Shown: positions 33,151 to 39,975 of the stretch, piece by piece
Numbering within the stretch: the first letter of the stretch is position 1
How the letters are laid out: each line of letters opens with the position of its first letter
Origin: JAVVXB01 sp036651815
GTDB taxonomy: Bacteria > Bacillota > Clostridia > Christensenellales > CAG-138
Assembly: GCA_036651815.1 (NCBI GenBank)
Contig: JAVVXB010000027.1
Coordinates: 1-40,785, forward strand
Direction of reading: 5' to 3'
DNA length: 40,785 nt
Program-made: the position numbers and the translations under genes
Notes under the pieces: generated by a model
Told to the model about the DNA's origin: nothing
What the model saw: the letters and a program-made list of their open reading frames with translations, nothing else
Databases searched by the model: none

Positions 33151-33690
33151 ATGGAACTCAAAGGCAGCAAAACCGAACAAAACCTCATGACTGCGTTCGC
33201 AGGAGAATCTCAGGCCCGCAATAAGTACACCTATTTTGCTTCCTCCGCCAAGAAGGAAGGCTATGAACAGATTTCGGCCATTTTTACTGAAACTGCCGAC
33301 AACGAGAAGGAGCATGCTAAGCTCTGGTTTAAGGCTCTGAACAATGGTGCCGTACCCGGCACAATGGATGCTTTGAAGGCAGCCGCTGAGGGCGAGCACT
33401 ACGAATGGACCGAGATGTACGCTCAGTTTGCCAAGGAAGCCGATGAAGAGGGCTTCAAGGCATTGGCCACGCAGTTCAAGATGGTCGCTGATATTGAGAA
33501 GGAACACGAGAATCGCTATACGAATCTGCTTAAGAACATCGAAGATGGCATTGTGTTTGAGCGCAACGGCAAAACCTACTGGCAATGCCGCAACTGCGGC
33601 TATATCTGTGAACTGGCCAAGGCGCCCCTCGTATGCCCCGTGTGCGCGCATCCGCAGGCATACTTCCAACTCCTCGCGAAAAACTACTAA
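33151..33690 (+). CDS. rbr: Rubrerythrin
   Basis: A 179-residue cytosolic peroxidase of anaerobes that reduces hydrogen peroxide to water with NADH-derived electrons. The ferritin-like domain carries the di-iron ligands E19, E52, H55 (ExxH), E85, E88, and E116 with H119 (ExxH). The C-terminal rubredoxin-like domain has its iron cysteines at C146, C149, C162 and C165. AGGAGG precedes the ATG at 33151. Position right after perR in the same operon indicates peroxide induction. A terminator follows. Confidence 0.97.
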   Translation: MELKGSKTEQNLMTAFAGESQARNKYTYFASSAKKEGYEQISAIFTETADNEKEHAKLWFKALNNGAVPGTMDALKAAAEGEHYEWTEMYAQFAKEADEEGFKALATQFKMVADIEKEHENRYTNLLKNIEDGIVFERNGKTYWQCRNCGYICELAKAPLVCPVCAHPQAYFQLLAKNY

Positions 33691-33711
33691 ACGTTGTTTT
33701 AATTTCAGTTT

Positions 33712-33754
33712 AGCGGGCATGCAGCTTGTGTGCCCGCTGCTTCTATGTTTTTTT
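33712..33754 (+). terminator. Terminator of the perR-rbr operon
   Basis: AGCGGGCA (33712-33719) pairs with TGCCCGCT (33731-33738); a T-run follows at 33748-33754 after a nine-base gap. It lies 22 bases after the rubrerythrin stop codon. Confidence 0.7.
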
Positions 33755-33772
33755 GCTGGGCAATTCAAGCCC

Positions 33773-33793
33773 CACGGGGGGATGCGCCCCGTG
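33773..33793 (+). promoter_or_regulatory. G/C-tract inverted repeat upstream of the CsoR-family gene
   Basis: CACGGGG (33773-33779) and CCCCGTG (33787-33793) form an inverted repeat just upstream of a TACAAT -10-like box (33805-33810). CsoR-family operators have G/C tracts in inverted repeats, so this is a candidate operator; the -35 region itself is not clear. Confidence 0.4.
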
Positions 33794-33869
33794 AACAAGC
33801 ATGCTACAATATCTACATCAGTCTGCAAGAATGCGTGAGATGCGCCCCGGAAAGGATGTTTCTATCTTT

Positions 33870-34229
33870 ATGGATGATATCGGATATCTGCACGATCACG
33901 GTGACGGCGTACCCCACAGGCACGATGGCGCGCCCACTGACGTATGCATTCCACCCCTCACGCACGGGCACACCCATACGCAAACAAAAAATGTACTCAA
34001 TCGTCTTTCCCGCGCCATCGGTCACCTAGAATCCGTCCGGCGCATGGTGGAGGATGGACGTGACTGCGCCGAGGTACTTACACAGCTTGCAGCGGTGCGC
34101 GCCGCGCTTGGCAGCACGGGTAAGCTCATCATCAAGGATCATATTCAGCACTGCATTGTGGATGCCGTTGAATACAATGACGGCAACTCTCTCGACGAGC
34201 TCATCACTGCAATCGAACACTTTATTTAA
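33870..34229 (+). CDS. CsoR/FrmR-family metal-sensing repressor with His-rich N-terminus
   Basis: A 119-residue all-helical repressor of the CsoR/RcnR (DUF156) family. The C-terminal 80 residues are the family core, with the metal triad C66, H91 and C95 in the C-x24-H-x3-C spacing of copper-sensing CsoR. The first 40 residues are an extension rich in His (H8, H10, H16, H18, H32, H34, H36) plus C26, resembling a metal-chelating tail. Target genes are not obvious: no copper or nickel exporter is adjacent, so it may act elsewhere. The start is uncertain: ATG codons at 33831 and 33840 are also in frame, and AAAGGA lies 13 bases before 33870. A start at 33801 would fall on the promoter -10. Confidence 0.8.
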   Translation: MDDIGYLHDHGDGVPHRHDGAPTDVCIPPLTHGHTHTQTKNVLNRLSRAIGHLESVRRMVEDGRDCAEVLTQLAAVRAALGSTGKLIIKDHIQHCIVDAVEYNDGNSLDELITAIEHFI

Positions 34230-34341
34230 CACCCGCTTTTACCGCGTTTTCTTACCCACCTCCCTTTTTTTGAGGATTTTACCACGTACGGTCATTGGTT
34301 TCGCGGACATCCGGCCCTTGTATGAATTTGCATATTTCAAT

Positions 34342-34371
34342 CCCCCGGTTTTTCATAAACCGGGGGTTTTT
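34342..34371 (+). terminator. Strong rho-independent terminator
   Basis: CCCCCGGTTT (34342-34351) and AAACCGGGGG (34357-34366) form a perfect ten-pair stem with a five-base loop, followed by five T residues. It ends the CsoR-family transcript. Confidence 0.88.
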
Positions 34372-34380
34372 GGATACACG

Positions 34381-34478
34381 CTATCCACTATACAACATAA
34401 GTGAATGGTGGATAACTGTTGAAAATCCCCTAGCAAAGCCCGGTTTTCTGTGGATAACTATGTGGATGGTGTGGATAT
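34381..34478. other. Cluster of DnaA-box-like 9-mers
   Basis: One exact DnaA box (TGTGGATAA, 34449-34457) and near matches GGTGGATAA (34407-34415), TGTGGATGG (34461-34469), TGTGGATAT (34470-34478) and, inverted, CTATCCACT (34381-34389) occur within 98 bases. An A/T-rich stretch follows at about 34539-34566. No dnaA, dnaN or rpmH gene is in the window. Confidence 0.55.
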
Positions 34479-34583
34479 GTAGAACAATATTCATGGTTTT
34501 AACGGGAATATCTATGCAAGTGGGGCGAATAGGATGTATTAACATAAATTTTTCAAAAAATGAAACGGCAGGTGAACTACCCC

Positions 34584-35282
34584 ATGTGGAAAGAAATTGC
34601 AGACTGGTTTGGCGCGTTGTTTATTACGGCGGCGGTGGCGGTGGCGGTATTCGGCGCGGCAGAATGGATACAGCAACACGATGCATCATCCATTCCGGCT
34701 ACGGCGGATACTTTTACGGTGGTTGTCGATGCTGGTCACGGCGGTTTTGATGGCGGCGCAGTGGGCAGCGTCTCCGGCGTAAAGGAAGAGGGCTTAAATT
34801 TAGCGGTTGCAAAGCTGGTTTCCGACCGTTTGACGGCAAAAGGAATGCAGGTTGTCCTCACTCGTGAAACAAATGAGGCATTAGCTCCCACTAAAGCAAG
34901 AGATATGGCCGCGCGGCGCAACCTGTTTCGTGAGGAAAACGTGGATCTTGTCCTCAGCATCCATATGAATCAGTTTTCTGATCCGGATGTATCCGGTGCT
35001 ATGGCCTACTATATGACCGGTTCCAAAGAAGGGCAAAGGTTAGCGCAGACGGTCATTGACAGCGTGTGCGATGCCATTGGCCGCAACCGCCGACTGGCAA
35101 ATCCCGGCGACTATTTCGTCATTCGGGAATGTGCCTGCCCTGCCGTGTTAATCGAATGCGGTTTTCTATCCAACGCCGAAGATGAACGTGCTTTGCAAAC
35201 GCCTGACTATCAAGAAAAGCTGGCGTCCTCCATTGCGGATGGCATCGTAGCCTATCTGCATACAAACAGCAATCCCGCTTGA
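34584..35282 (+). CDS. cwlD: N-acetylmuramoyl-L-alanine amidase (Amidase_3, CwlD-like)
   Basis: A 232-residue zinc amidase that cuts the bond between N-acetylmuramic acid and L-alanine of peptidoglycan. An N-terminal membrane anchor or uncleaved signal lies at about residues 9-27 (LFITAAVAVAVFGAA). The catalytic domain follows with VVVDAGHGGFDGGA (first His ligand), the EEGLNL Glu ligand, LSIHMNQF (second His) and VLIECGFLSN (catalytic Glu). Size and single-domain layout match CwlD, which makes muramic-delta-lactam in spore cortex, consistent with sigH in the window. AGGTGA at 34570-34575 supports the ATG at 34584; the ATG at 34560 has no ribosome binding site. Confidence 0.88.
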   Translation: MWKEIADWFGALFITAAVAVAVFGAAEWIQQHDASSIPATADTFTVVVDAGHGGFDGGAVGSVSGVKEEGLNLAVAKLVSDRLTAKGMQVVLTRETNEALAPTKARDMAARRNLFREENVDLVLSIHMNQFSDPDVSGAMAYYMTGSKEGQRLAQTVIDSVCDAIGRNRRLANPGDYFVIRECACPAVLIECGFLSNAEDERALQTPDYQEKLASSIADGIVAYLHTNSNPA

Positions 35283-35314
35283 CAAACATGCATGGATGGA
35301 TGTACCATAAACAA

Positions 35315-35399
35315 CATCACGGGGGTGCCCGCCCTTCATCCGGCGGACTGAGAATTACCCTTGGAACCTGTTGGGTCATGCCATCGTAGGAAAGTGATG
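35315..35399 (+). ncRNA. TPP riboswitch (THI element) aptamer
   Basis: The conserved parts are all present: closing stem P1 CATCAC (35315-35320) with GTGATG (35394-35399), CTGAGA (35348-35353), the ACCC-TTGGAACCTG segment (35357-35370) and the following TCATGCCATCGTAGGAAA region. It lies 57 bases before a thiamine transporter gene, as expected of an RNA that binds thiamine pyrophosphate and lowers expression. Confidence 0.95.
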
Positions 35400-35456
35400 C
35401 AAATAATATTTCGCATTCAAATTCAGCTTCCTATGATGAGAGGAGGCTGTTTTTTT
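35385..35456 (+). promoter_or_regulatory. Riboswitch expression platform: terminator/anti-terminator sequestering the RBS
   Basis: AGCTTCCT (35425-35432) pairs with AGGAGGCT (35441-35448), followed by T residues at 35450-35456. This stem is a terminator and also hides the Shine-Dalgarno AGGAGG. The same left arm can instead pair as TTCCTATG (35428-35435) with CGTAGGAA (35385-35392) of the aptamer, giving a mutually exclusive anti-terminator. Confidence 0.75.
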
Positions 35457-36008
35457 ATGACTGCAAATGCGACTAACTCAAAGACAAAAGTCTTGGTCTA
35501 TGGCGCGCTGTGCATTGCACTTTCGTTCGCGCTGTCCTACGTCAAATTGTTCTCGATGCCGTTTGGCGGCTCGGTAACGCTCTGCTCCATGCTGCCGCTG
35601 ATGTTCTACGCCTATCGTTTTGGCACACCGGCGGGTCTCCTCGCCGGCTTGGCCTATGGCGTGCTGCAGTTTTTACAGGAGCCCATCGTCTACCACTGGG
35701 CACAGGTTCTTCTGGATTACCCGCTGGCATTCACCATGCTGGGTCTCACCGGTATCACACGCAGCAAAGCAGATCTCAACCAAGGCGCTGCCTGGCGTTT
35801 ACCGCTCGGCATGCTGATCGCCTGCGTAGGCCGATTGGTCTTCCACGTAATCTCCGCTATTTTGTTTTTTGCTGAGTATGCACCGGAAGGCATGAGTCCT
35901 TGGCTGTATGCTTTTCTCTACAACGGGGGCTTTCTGGGTGCTGATTTACTCATCTGCCTACTCGTGGTCTCCATTCCGCCCGTACGTAAAACGTTGCTCA
36001 GGCTCTAA
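35457..36008 (+). CDS. thiT: Thiamine transporter ThiT (ECF S-component)
   Basis: A 183-residue substrate-binding membrane subunit of an energy-coupling factor transporter for thiamine; it needs the shared EcfA-EcfA'-EcfT module, not seen here. About six membrane helices are visible. Family features include YVKLFSMPFGGSVTLCSMLP after helix 1, GLAYGVLQFLQEP and the GRLVFHVISAILFFAEYAPEG-type thiamine-site segment (G-R, H, W/Y residues). AGGAGG at 35441-35446 sets the start at 35457; the frame is open to 35361 through the riboswitch and is not coding there. Regulated by the TPP riboswitch in front. Confidence 0.95.
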   Translation: MTANATNSKTKVLVYGALCIALSFALSYVKLFSMPFGGSVTLCSMLPLMFYAYRFGTPAGLLAGLAYGVLQFLQEPIVYHWAQVLLDYPLAFTMLGLTGITRSKADLNQGAAWRLPLGMLIACVGRLVFHVISAILFFAEYAPEGMSPWLYAFLYNGGFLGADLLICLLVVSIPPVRKTLLRL

Positions 36009-36049
36009 CCCGCACGCTCGTTCGAGCTCCTGCACGCGGTATCTTTGTA

Positions 36050-36085
36050 AAACGGCGGCCAGCATACTTGCATCCGCCGTTTTTT
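36050..36085 (+). terminator. Terminator of thiT
   Basis: AAACGGCGG (36050-36058) pairs with CCGCCGTTT (36074-36082) and T residues continue to 36085. Confidence 0.85.
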
Positions 36086-36116
36086 GGTATTTGCACGGTC
36101 ATCTTTCCGCCTTGTG

Positions 36117-36145
36117 TTGTAAAATGCGTCAAAAATCTCTATAAT
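36117..36145 (+). promoter_or_regulatory. Promoter of psuG-galM
   Basis: TTGTAA (36117-36122), 17 bases, then a perfect TATAAT (36140-36145), 30 bases before the psuG start. Confidence 0.7.
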
Positions 36146-36175
36146 AGAGAAGAATTTTGATTGGAGTGAAGCACA

Positions 36176-37096
36176 ATGGGTTTTGAATCCTACCTCGCAT
36201 GCTCGGATTCCGTAAGGAACGCACTCAAAAATGGTGAGCCGGTCGTTGCTTTAGAGTCCACCATCATCTCCCACGGCATGCCGTATCCCAAAAATGTGGA
36301 GACTGCACTGCTTGTTGAGCAGACTGTGCGAGAAAATGGCGCAATACCGGCAACCATTGCCGTCATACAAGGAAAGCTGATGGCCGGGTTAACCCCCGAC
36401 GAGATTGAATACCTTGGTAAAAAAGGACTTGCCGTCAACAAAGCCAGCCGCCGAGACCTAGCAGTTCTCATTGCCGGTGGCAGCGATGGCGCAACCACGG
36501 TCGCCGCGACCATGATTATTGCCGCACTGGCAGGCATCGGCGTCTTTTGCACGGGCGGTATCGGCGGTGTACACCGGGGCGCAGAAACTACCATGGATAT
36601 TTCCGCCGATCTCGAGGAGCTGGCGCAAACCCAGGTGTTGGTCGTATGTGCAGGCGCAAAGTCCATTCTGGATATTGGATTGACGCTCGAATATCTGGAA
36701 ACCAAAGGCGTAACCGTCCTCGGCTACGGCACCAAGGAAATGCCCGCCTTCTATACCCAGCGGAGCGGATTCTCCGTGGATTACCGCATGGACACCCCCA
36801 AGGAGATTGCCGCTTCCTTTGCCGCAAAGCGTGCCATCGGGTTATCCGGCGGCATGCTGGTAGCCAACCCCATTCCTGACGCATATTCCATGGATCACGA
36901 CTTGATTACGGAAAAAATTGATGAAGCGTTGGCCGCGGCTAAGCGACTTGGTATCAAAGGCAAGCAGACAACGCCATTTTTACTGGATCAAATCCAGAAA
37001 ATTACAGGCGGCGCCAGCCTTGAAGCGAATATTCAGCTGGTACTCAACAATGCGCAGCTCTCAGCAAAGATTGCCTGTGAGCTGGCCAGATTGTGA
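36176..37096 (+). CDS. psuG: Pseudouridine-5'-phosphate glycosidase
   Basis: A 306-residue manganese-dependent enzyme that reversibly splits pseudouridine 5'-phosphate into uracil and ribose 5-phosphate, in the pathway that salvages pseudouridine from RNA turnover. The sequence covers the whole family: VALESTIISHGMPYP near residues 24-38, GLAVNKASRRDL (catalytic Lys), TTVAATMIIAALAGI, CTGGIGGVHRGAE and the C-terminal GKQTTPFLL. The length equals the usual 300-310. GGAGTGA precedes the ATG at 36176. The pseudouridine kinase gene psuK, the normal partner, is missing here, and galM overlaps or abuts its end, which suggests translational coupling. Confidence 0.96.
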   Translation: MGFESYLACSDSVRNALKNGEPVVALESTIISHGMPYPKNVETALLVEQTVRENGAIPATIAVIQGKLMAGLTPDEIEYLGKKGLAVNKASRRDLAVLIAGGSDGATTVAATMIIAALAGIGVFCTGGIGGVHRGAETTMDISADLEELAQTQVLVVCAGAKSILDIGLTLEYLETKGVTVLGYGTKEMPAFYTQRSGFSVDYRMDTPKEIAASFAAKRAIGLSGGMLVANPIPDAYSMDHDLITEKIDEALAAAKRLGIKGKQTTPFLLDQIQKITGGASLEANIQLVLNNAQLSAKIACELARL

Positions 37097-37104
37097 GCAC
37101 CCCC

Positions 37105-38142
37105 ATGCCGATTACAAATCATCTTTTTGGCAAAATGCCGAATGGAACGCCCGTAACGCTGTTTCGAATAGAAAATATTGGTGGTTCCGTCGTTGAACTA
37201 TTGGACTATGGCTGCACGCTGCACGCGCTGCGCGTGCCCGATCGCACCGGCAAGCTCGTGGACGTAGTGCTGGGCTATGACACACTCGATGCCTATCGAG
37301 AAAACGACGGCTATTTAGGTGCCGTTGTGGGTCGCTATGCTAATCGGATCGGCGGCGCACAGTTTTCACTCAACGGTAAAACCTATACGCTTGCAAAAAA
37401 CAATGGCCGCAACAGTCTCCACGGTGGTTTCGTAGGATTTGACAAGCATATTTGGGATGCAATGGCCGATGAAGACCGTGTGGTGTTCTCCCGCTGCTCC
37501 CCCGATGGTGAAGAGGGATATCCAGGCGCTGTATATACCAAGGTATCTTACCGCCTGACAAACGATAATGCGCTGATCATCACCTATGGCGCAGATGCGG
37601 ACACGGACACGGTGCTGAGCCTAACCAACCACGCCTACTTTAATCTTGCCGGCGGCGGCAGTGTCCTTGCGCACGAGTTAACGGTGGATGCCGACTCCTA
37701 CACGGAGAACGACGCGGACTGTCTGCCCACGGGCCGCCTGCTGTCCGTAGCGGATACACCAATGGACTTCCGCAGCGCCAAACCCATTGGCCGGGACATT
37801 GACAAAGATCATGACCAGCTACGCAATGGCCACGGCTACGACCATAACTTTGCGCTGGATACAACCGGGGACGAAACATACGCGGCGACGCTCTATTGCC
37901 CCGCAAACGGCATTCGCATGACAGTTAGCACCACCATGCCTGGCATTCAAATTTATACGGGCAATGAACTCACGCCACGGGTCGGCAAGCAAGGCGCCGT
38001 CTATGGACGCCGACAAGCAATCTGCATGGAAACGCAGCAATACCCGGACGCCCCCAACCAACCGTTATTTCCCTGCGCAGTCCTCAAAAAAGGGAACAAG
38101 TATCTGCACCGTACCACCTTTACCTTTGCGTCGATACGCTGA
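37105..38142 (+). CDS. galM: Aldose 1-epimerase (galactose mutarotase)
   Basis: A 345-residue cytosolic mutarotase that interconverts alpha and beta anomers of hexoses such as galactose. Family landmarks: GRYANRIGGAQF, NGRNSLHGG (substrate His), the catalytic-acid His in SLTNHAYFNLAG, GHGYDHNFALD and the catalytic Glu in METQQYPDAPN. A GTG at 37093 overlaps the psuG stop codon (GTGA) and would add four residues; the ATG at 37105 gives the usual family N-terminus. Neither has a good ribosome binding site, so coupled translation from psuG is likely. Its link with psuG is unexplained; ribose or another sugar released downstream could be involved. Confidence 0.93.
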   Translation: MPITNHLFGKMPNGTPVTLFRIENIGGSVVELLDYGCTLHALRVPDRTGKLVDVVLGYDTLDAYRENDGYLGAVVGRYANRIGGAQFSLNGKTYTLAKNNGRNSLHGGFVGFDKHIWDAMADEDRVVFSRCSPDGEEGYPGAVYTKVSYRLTNDNALIITYGADADTDTVLSLTNHAYFNLAGGGSVLAHELTVDADSYTENDADCLPTGRLLSVADTPMDFRSAKPIGRDIDKDHDQLRNGHGYDHNFALDTTGDETYAATLYCPANGIRMTVSTTMPGIQIYTGNELTPRVGKQGAVYGRRQAICMETQQYPDAPNQPLFPCAVLKKGNKYLHRTTFTFASIR

Positions 38143-38152
38143 CGCAAAGGTA
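38121..38152 (+). terminator. Hairpin at the galM 3' end
   Basis: TACCTTTGCGTC (38121-38132) and GACGCAAAGGTA (38141-38152) form a perfect 12-pair stem that includes the galM stop codon. The following ACGATTTGTTG is a poor U-run, so termination may be partial. Confidence 0.55.
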
Positions 38153-38170
38153 ACGATTTGTTGAAGAACC

Positions 38171-38199
38171 TTGCATCGATGCACCCCGCGTGATATACT
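38171..38199 (+). promoter_or_regulatory. Promoter of the HAD phosphatase gene
   Basis: TTGCAT (38171-38176), 17 bases, then extended -10 TGaTATACT (-10 box 38194-38199). The palindrome TGCATCGATGCA (38172-38183) overlaps the -35 box and spacer and is a candidate operator. Confidence 0.65.
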
Positions 38200-38229
38200 G
38201 CCGTGAATCGAGCAGAAAGTGAGAACAAT

Positions 38230-39018
38230 ATGCAGACACTGAGAGACAAAAAGGGCTTTATTTGTGACATGGACGGCGTCATCTACCATGGCGACATGCT
38301 GCTGCCCGGTGTAAAAGAATTCGTCTCATGGCTTTATGCGGAAAATAAAAAGTTTTTGTTTTTAACCAACGCCAGCGGCCGTTCCCCCAAGGAACTACAA
38401 CAAAAGCTGGCCCGCATGGGACTGGAGGTGGACGAAAGTCATTTCTATTCCAGCGCACTGGCCACAGCGGCATTTCTCAAATCACAAGCCCCCGGCTGCA
38501 GTGCCTATGTCATCGGCGCACCCGGATTATTCAATGCACTCTATGACGCAGGCGTAACCACAAACAACGTTGATCCCGATTATGTAATTGTTGGCGAGAC
38601 ATCCAACTATAATTACGAGAGCATTTGTCGTGCCGTGCAGTTTGTACGAAATGGCGCAAAACTCATCGGCACCAATACCGACATGACCGGTCCTTCCGAA
38701 AAGGGAATCATTCCGGCCTGCCGCGCATTGGTCGCACCCATAGAGATGGCAACGGGCAAGTCCGCCTACTATGTCGGCAAGCCGAATCCCCTCATGATGC
38801 GCACGGGCTTAAAGCTCTTGGGTGTGCACAGCGAAGACGCAGTCATCATCGGCGACCGCATGGATACGGATATCATTGCGGGCATCGAATCCGGGTTGGA
38901 CACAGTGCTTGTGCTATCCGGCGTAACGGATGAGGAGGAAATGCACATGTTCCCCTATCGTCCCCGTTTGGTGCTCTCCGGCGTGGGAGAGATCCCCACC
39001 TCCCCGGCAAAAGAATGA
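38230..39018 (+). CDS. HAD-IIA (NagD-like) phosphatase
   Basis: A 262-residue haloacid-dehalogenase phosphatase of the NagD/p-nitrophenylphosphatase subgroup (type IIA, C2 cap between motifs II and III). Motif I is ICDMDGVIYHGD with the nucleophile Asp near residue 13; motif II is FLTNASGRS; motif III Lys lies in YVGKPNPLMM; motif IV is VIIGDRMDTDI. Such enzymes dephosphorylate nucleotides or sugar phosphates with broad specificity. Adjacent psuG and galM make a sugar-phosphate or nucleotide substrate plausible, but it has its own promoter. The ATG at 38230 is preferred over a GTG at 38203, which is too close to the predicted transcription start. Confidence 0.9.
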   Translation: MQTLRDKKGFICDMDGVIYHGDMLLPGVKEFVSWLYAENKKFLFLTNASGRSPKELQQKLARMGLEVDESHFYSSALATAAFLKSQAPGCSAYVIGAPGLFNALYDAGVTTNNVDPDYVIVGETSNYNYESICRAVQFVRNGAKLIGTNTDMTGPSEKGIIPACRALVAPIEMATGKSAYYVGKPNPLMMRTGLKLLGVHSEDAVIIGDRMDTDIIAGIESGLDTVLVLSGVTDEEEMHMFPYRPRLVLSGVGEIPTSPAKE

Positions 39019-39070
39019 ACACTCGCCGGGGTTTCGTACCGCCTTTTGCATGGACACTAACGAGATTAAA

Positions 39071-39120
39071 AAGAAGCCATCTGGAGAAAATGTCCCAGGT
39101 GGCTTCTTCTATTTCATTTT
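39071..39120. terminator. Bidirectional terminator between HAD gene and sigH
   Basis: A 14-pair stem with one wobble (39071-39084 with 39095-39108, ten-base loop). On the minus strand it is followed by five U residues (39066-39070 region reads AAAAA on plus); on the plus strand by CTATTTCATTTTC. It separates the two convergent genes. The 187 bases from 39121 to 39307 hold no gene I can support. Confidence 0.75.
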
Positions 39121-39307
39121 CATTATAATCGGTTCTTCTGGTATCCGCCTAAGGTGTATTATTACAAGAAGAATTTACGGTTTCACATGGATTTTTTGTC
39201 CGTCCAAGCGAGGCATTTACAGGATTACTGGGAAAATCTTGGATTATGACCGTAAAAATGGCAATATTAATGCCGAAACCGCTTTCCGCAAGATTTAGAA
39301 ACATGCC

Positions 39308-39922
39308 CTAGATTGCGCTCTTTAACTGTTCCTCGAGTTTCTTCTTCACCCGCTGAATGGCATTGTCGATACATTTGTTGGATTTCCCCATTGCATCGGC
39401 AATCTGTTGGTAAGAATATCCCCGCAAATACAGCTCCAACGCATTTTTTTCCAGCTTGCTTAAGGAATCTTCGATGCTCTTTGCCATTGCGTCATAGTTT
39501 TCCCGGCCGATGAACACTTCCTCCGGATCACTGATGTGCGTACTGACAAGTACATCCATGAGGGTACGCTCACCGTCCCCTTCATAGACCGACCGATTGA
39601 GCGAAACATAGGTGTTGAGTGGCATATGCTTTTTTCTCGTTGCACTCTTGATGGCAGAGATAATCTGGCGCGTGATGCATAGCTCTGCAAACGCCCGAAA
39701 GGACGTCAGCTTTTCGAATTCATAATCGCACACGGCCTTATACAGACCGATCATCCCCTCCTGAATGATGTCCTCACGATCCGCGCCGACAAGGAAATAG
39801 GTTCTTGCTTTACCACGTACAATCAGTTTATATCGTGCATAAAGCAACTCTTCTGCACGTGCGTCTCCGCCGCGCAGCAGGGTAATCAATTCCTCGTCGG
39901 TCAGGGTTTCGTAGTCCTTCAT
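39308..39922 (-). CDS. sigH: RNA polymerase sporulation sigma factor SigH
   Basis: A 204-residue sigma-70-family factor that directs early-sporulation transcription. Region 2 contains DREDIIQEGMIGLYKAV and SFRAFAELCITRQIISAIK (core binding and -10 recognition); region 4 is a helix-turn-helix, LSKLEKNALELYLRGYSYQQIADAMGKSNKCIDNAIQRVKKKL-type, written here in part. The N-terminus YETLTDEELITLLRGGD is characteristic of SigH. The ATG at 39922 is chosen; a GTG at 39979 overlapping the rlmB stop codon is the alternative. The rlmB-sigH order is the conserved clostridial arrangement. The downstream rpmG-secE-nusG part of that block is not present here; an unrelated convergent gene follows. Confidence 0.93.
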   Translation of the reverse strand: MKDYETLTDEELITLLRGGDARAEELLYARYKLIVRGKARTYFLVGADREDIIQEGMIGLYKAVCDYEFEKLTSFRAFAELCITRQIISAIKSATRKKHMPLNTYVSLNRSVYEGDGERTLMDVLVSTHISDPEEVFIGRENYDAMAKSIEDSLSKLEKNALELYLRGYSYQQIADAMGKSNKCIDNAIQRVKKKLEEQLKSAI

Positions 39923-39975
39923 ACAGTCTCTTTCGGTACTCCAGCATCCTGTCGTTTCTTTTAAAAAAACAAAAT

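Larger units (their letters stand above)
34230..34583. other. Gene-free gap with terminator and DnaA-box-like cluster
   Basis: This 354-base stretch between the CsoR-family gene and cwlD has a strong terminator (34342-34371), then a cluster of DnaA-box-like sequences (34381-34478), then A/T-rich DNA before the cwlD ribosome binding site. Open frames across it have no supporting features. Confidence 0.6.

Noticed and set aside
34381..34566. Chromosomal origin oriC
   Set aside because: DnaA-box-like sequences are present, but no dnaA, dnaN, rpmH or gyr genes flank them; kept only as a box cluster.
34295..34750. A 151-codon plus-strand open frame
   Set aside because: It runs through a strong terminator and the DnaA-box cluster, has no ribosome binding site and overlaps cwlD in another frame.
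38930..39298. A 122-codon plus-strand open frame ending LDYDRKNGNINAE
   Set aside because: It starts inside the HAD gene in another frame and crosses a bidirectional terminator; no family resemblance or ribosome binding site for its last part.
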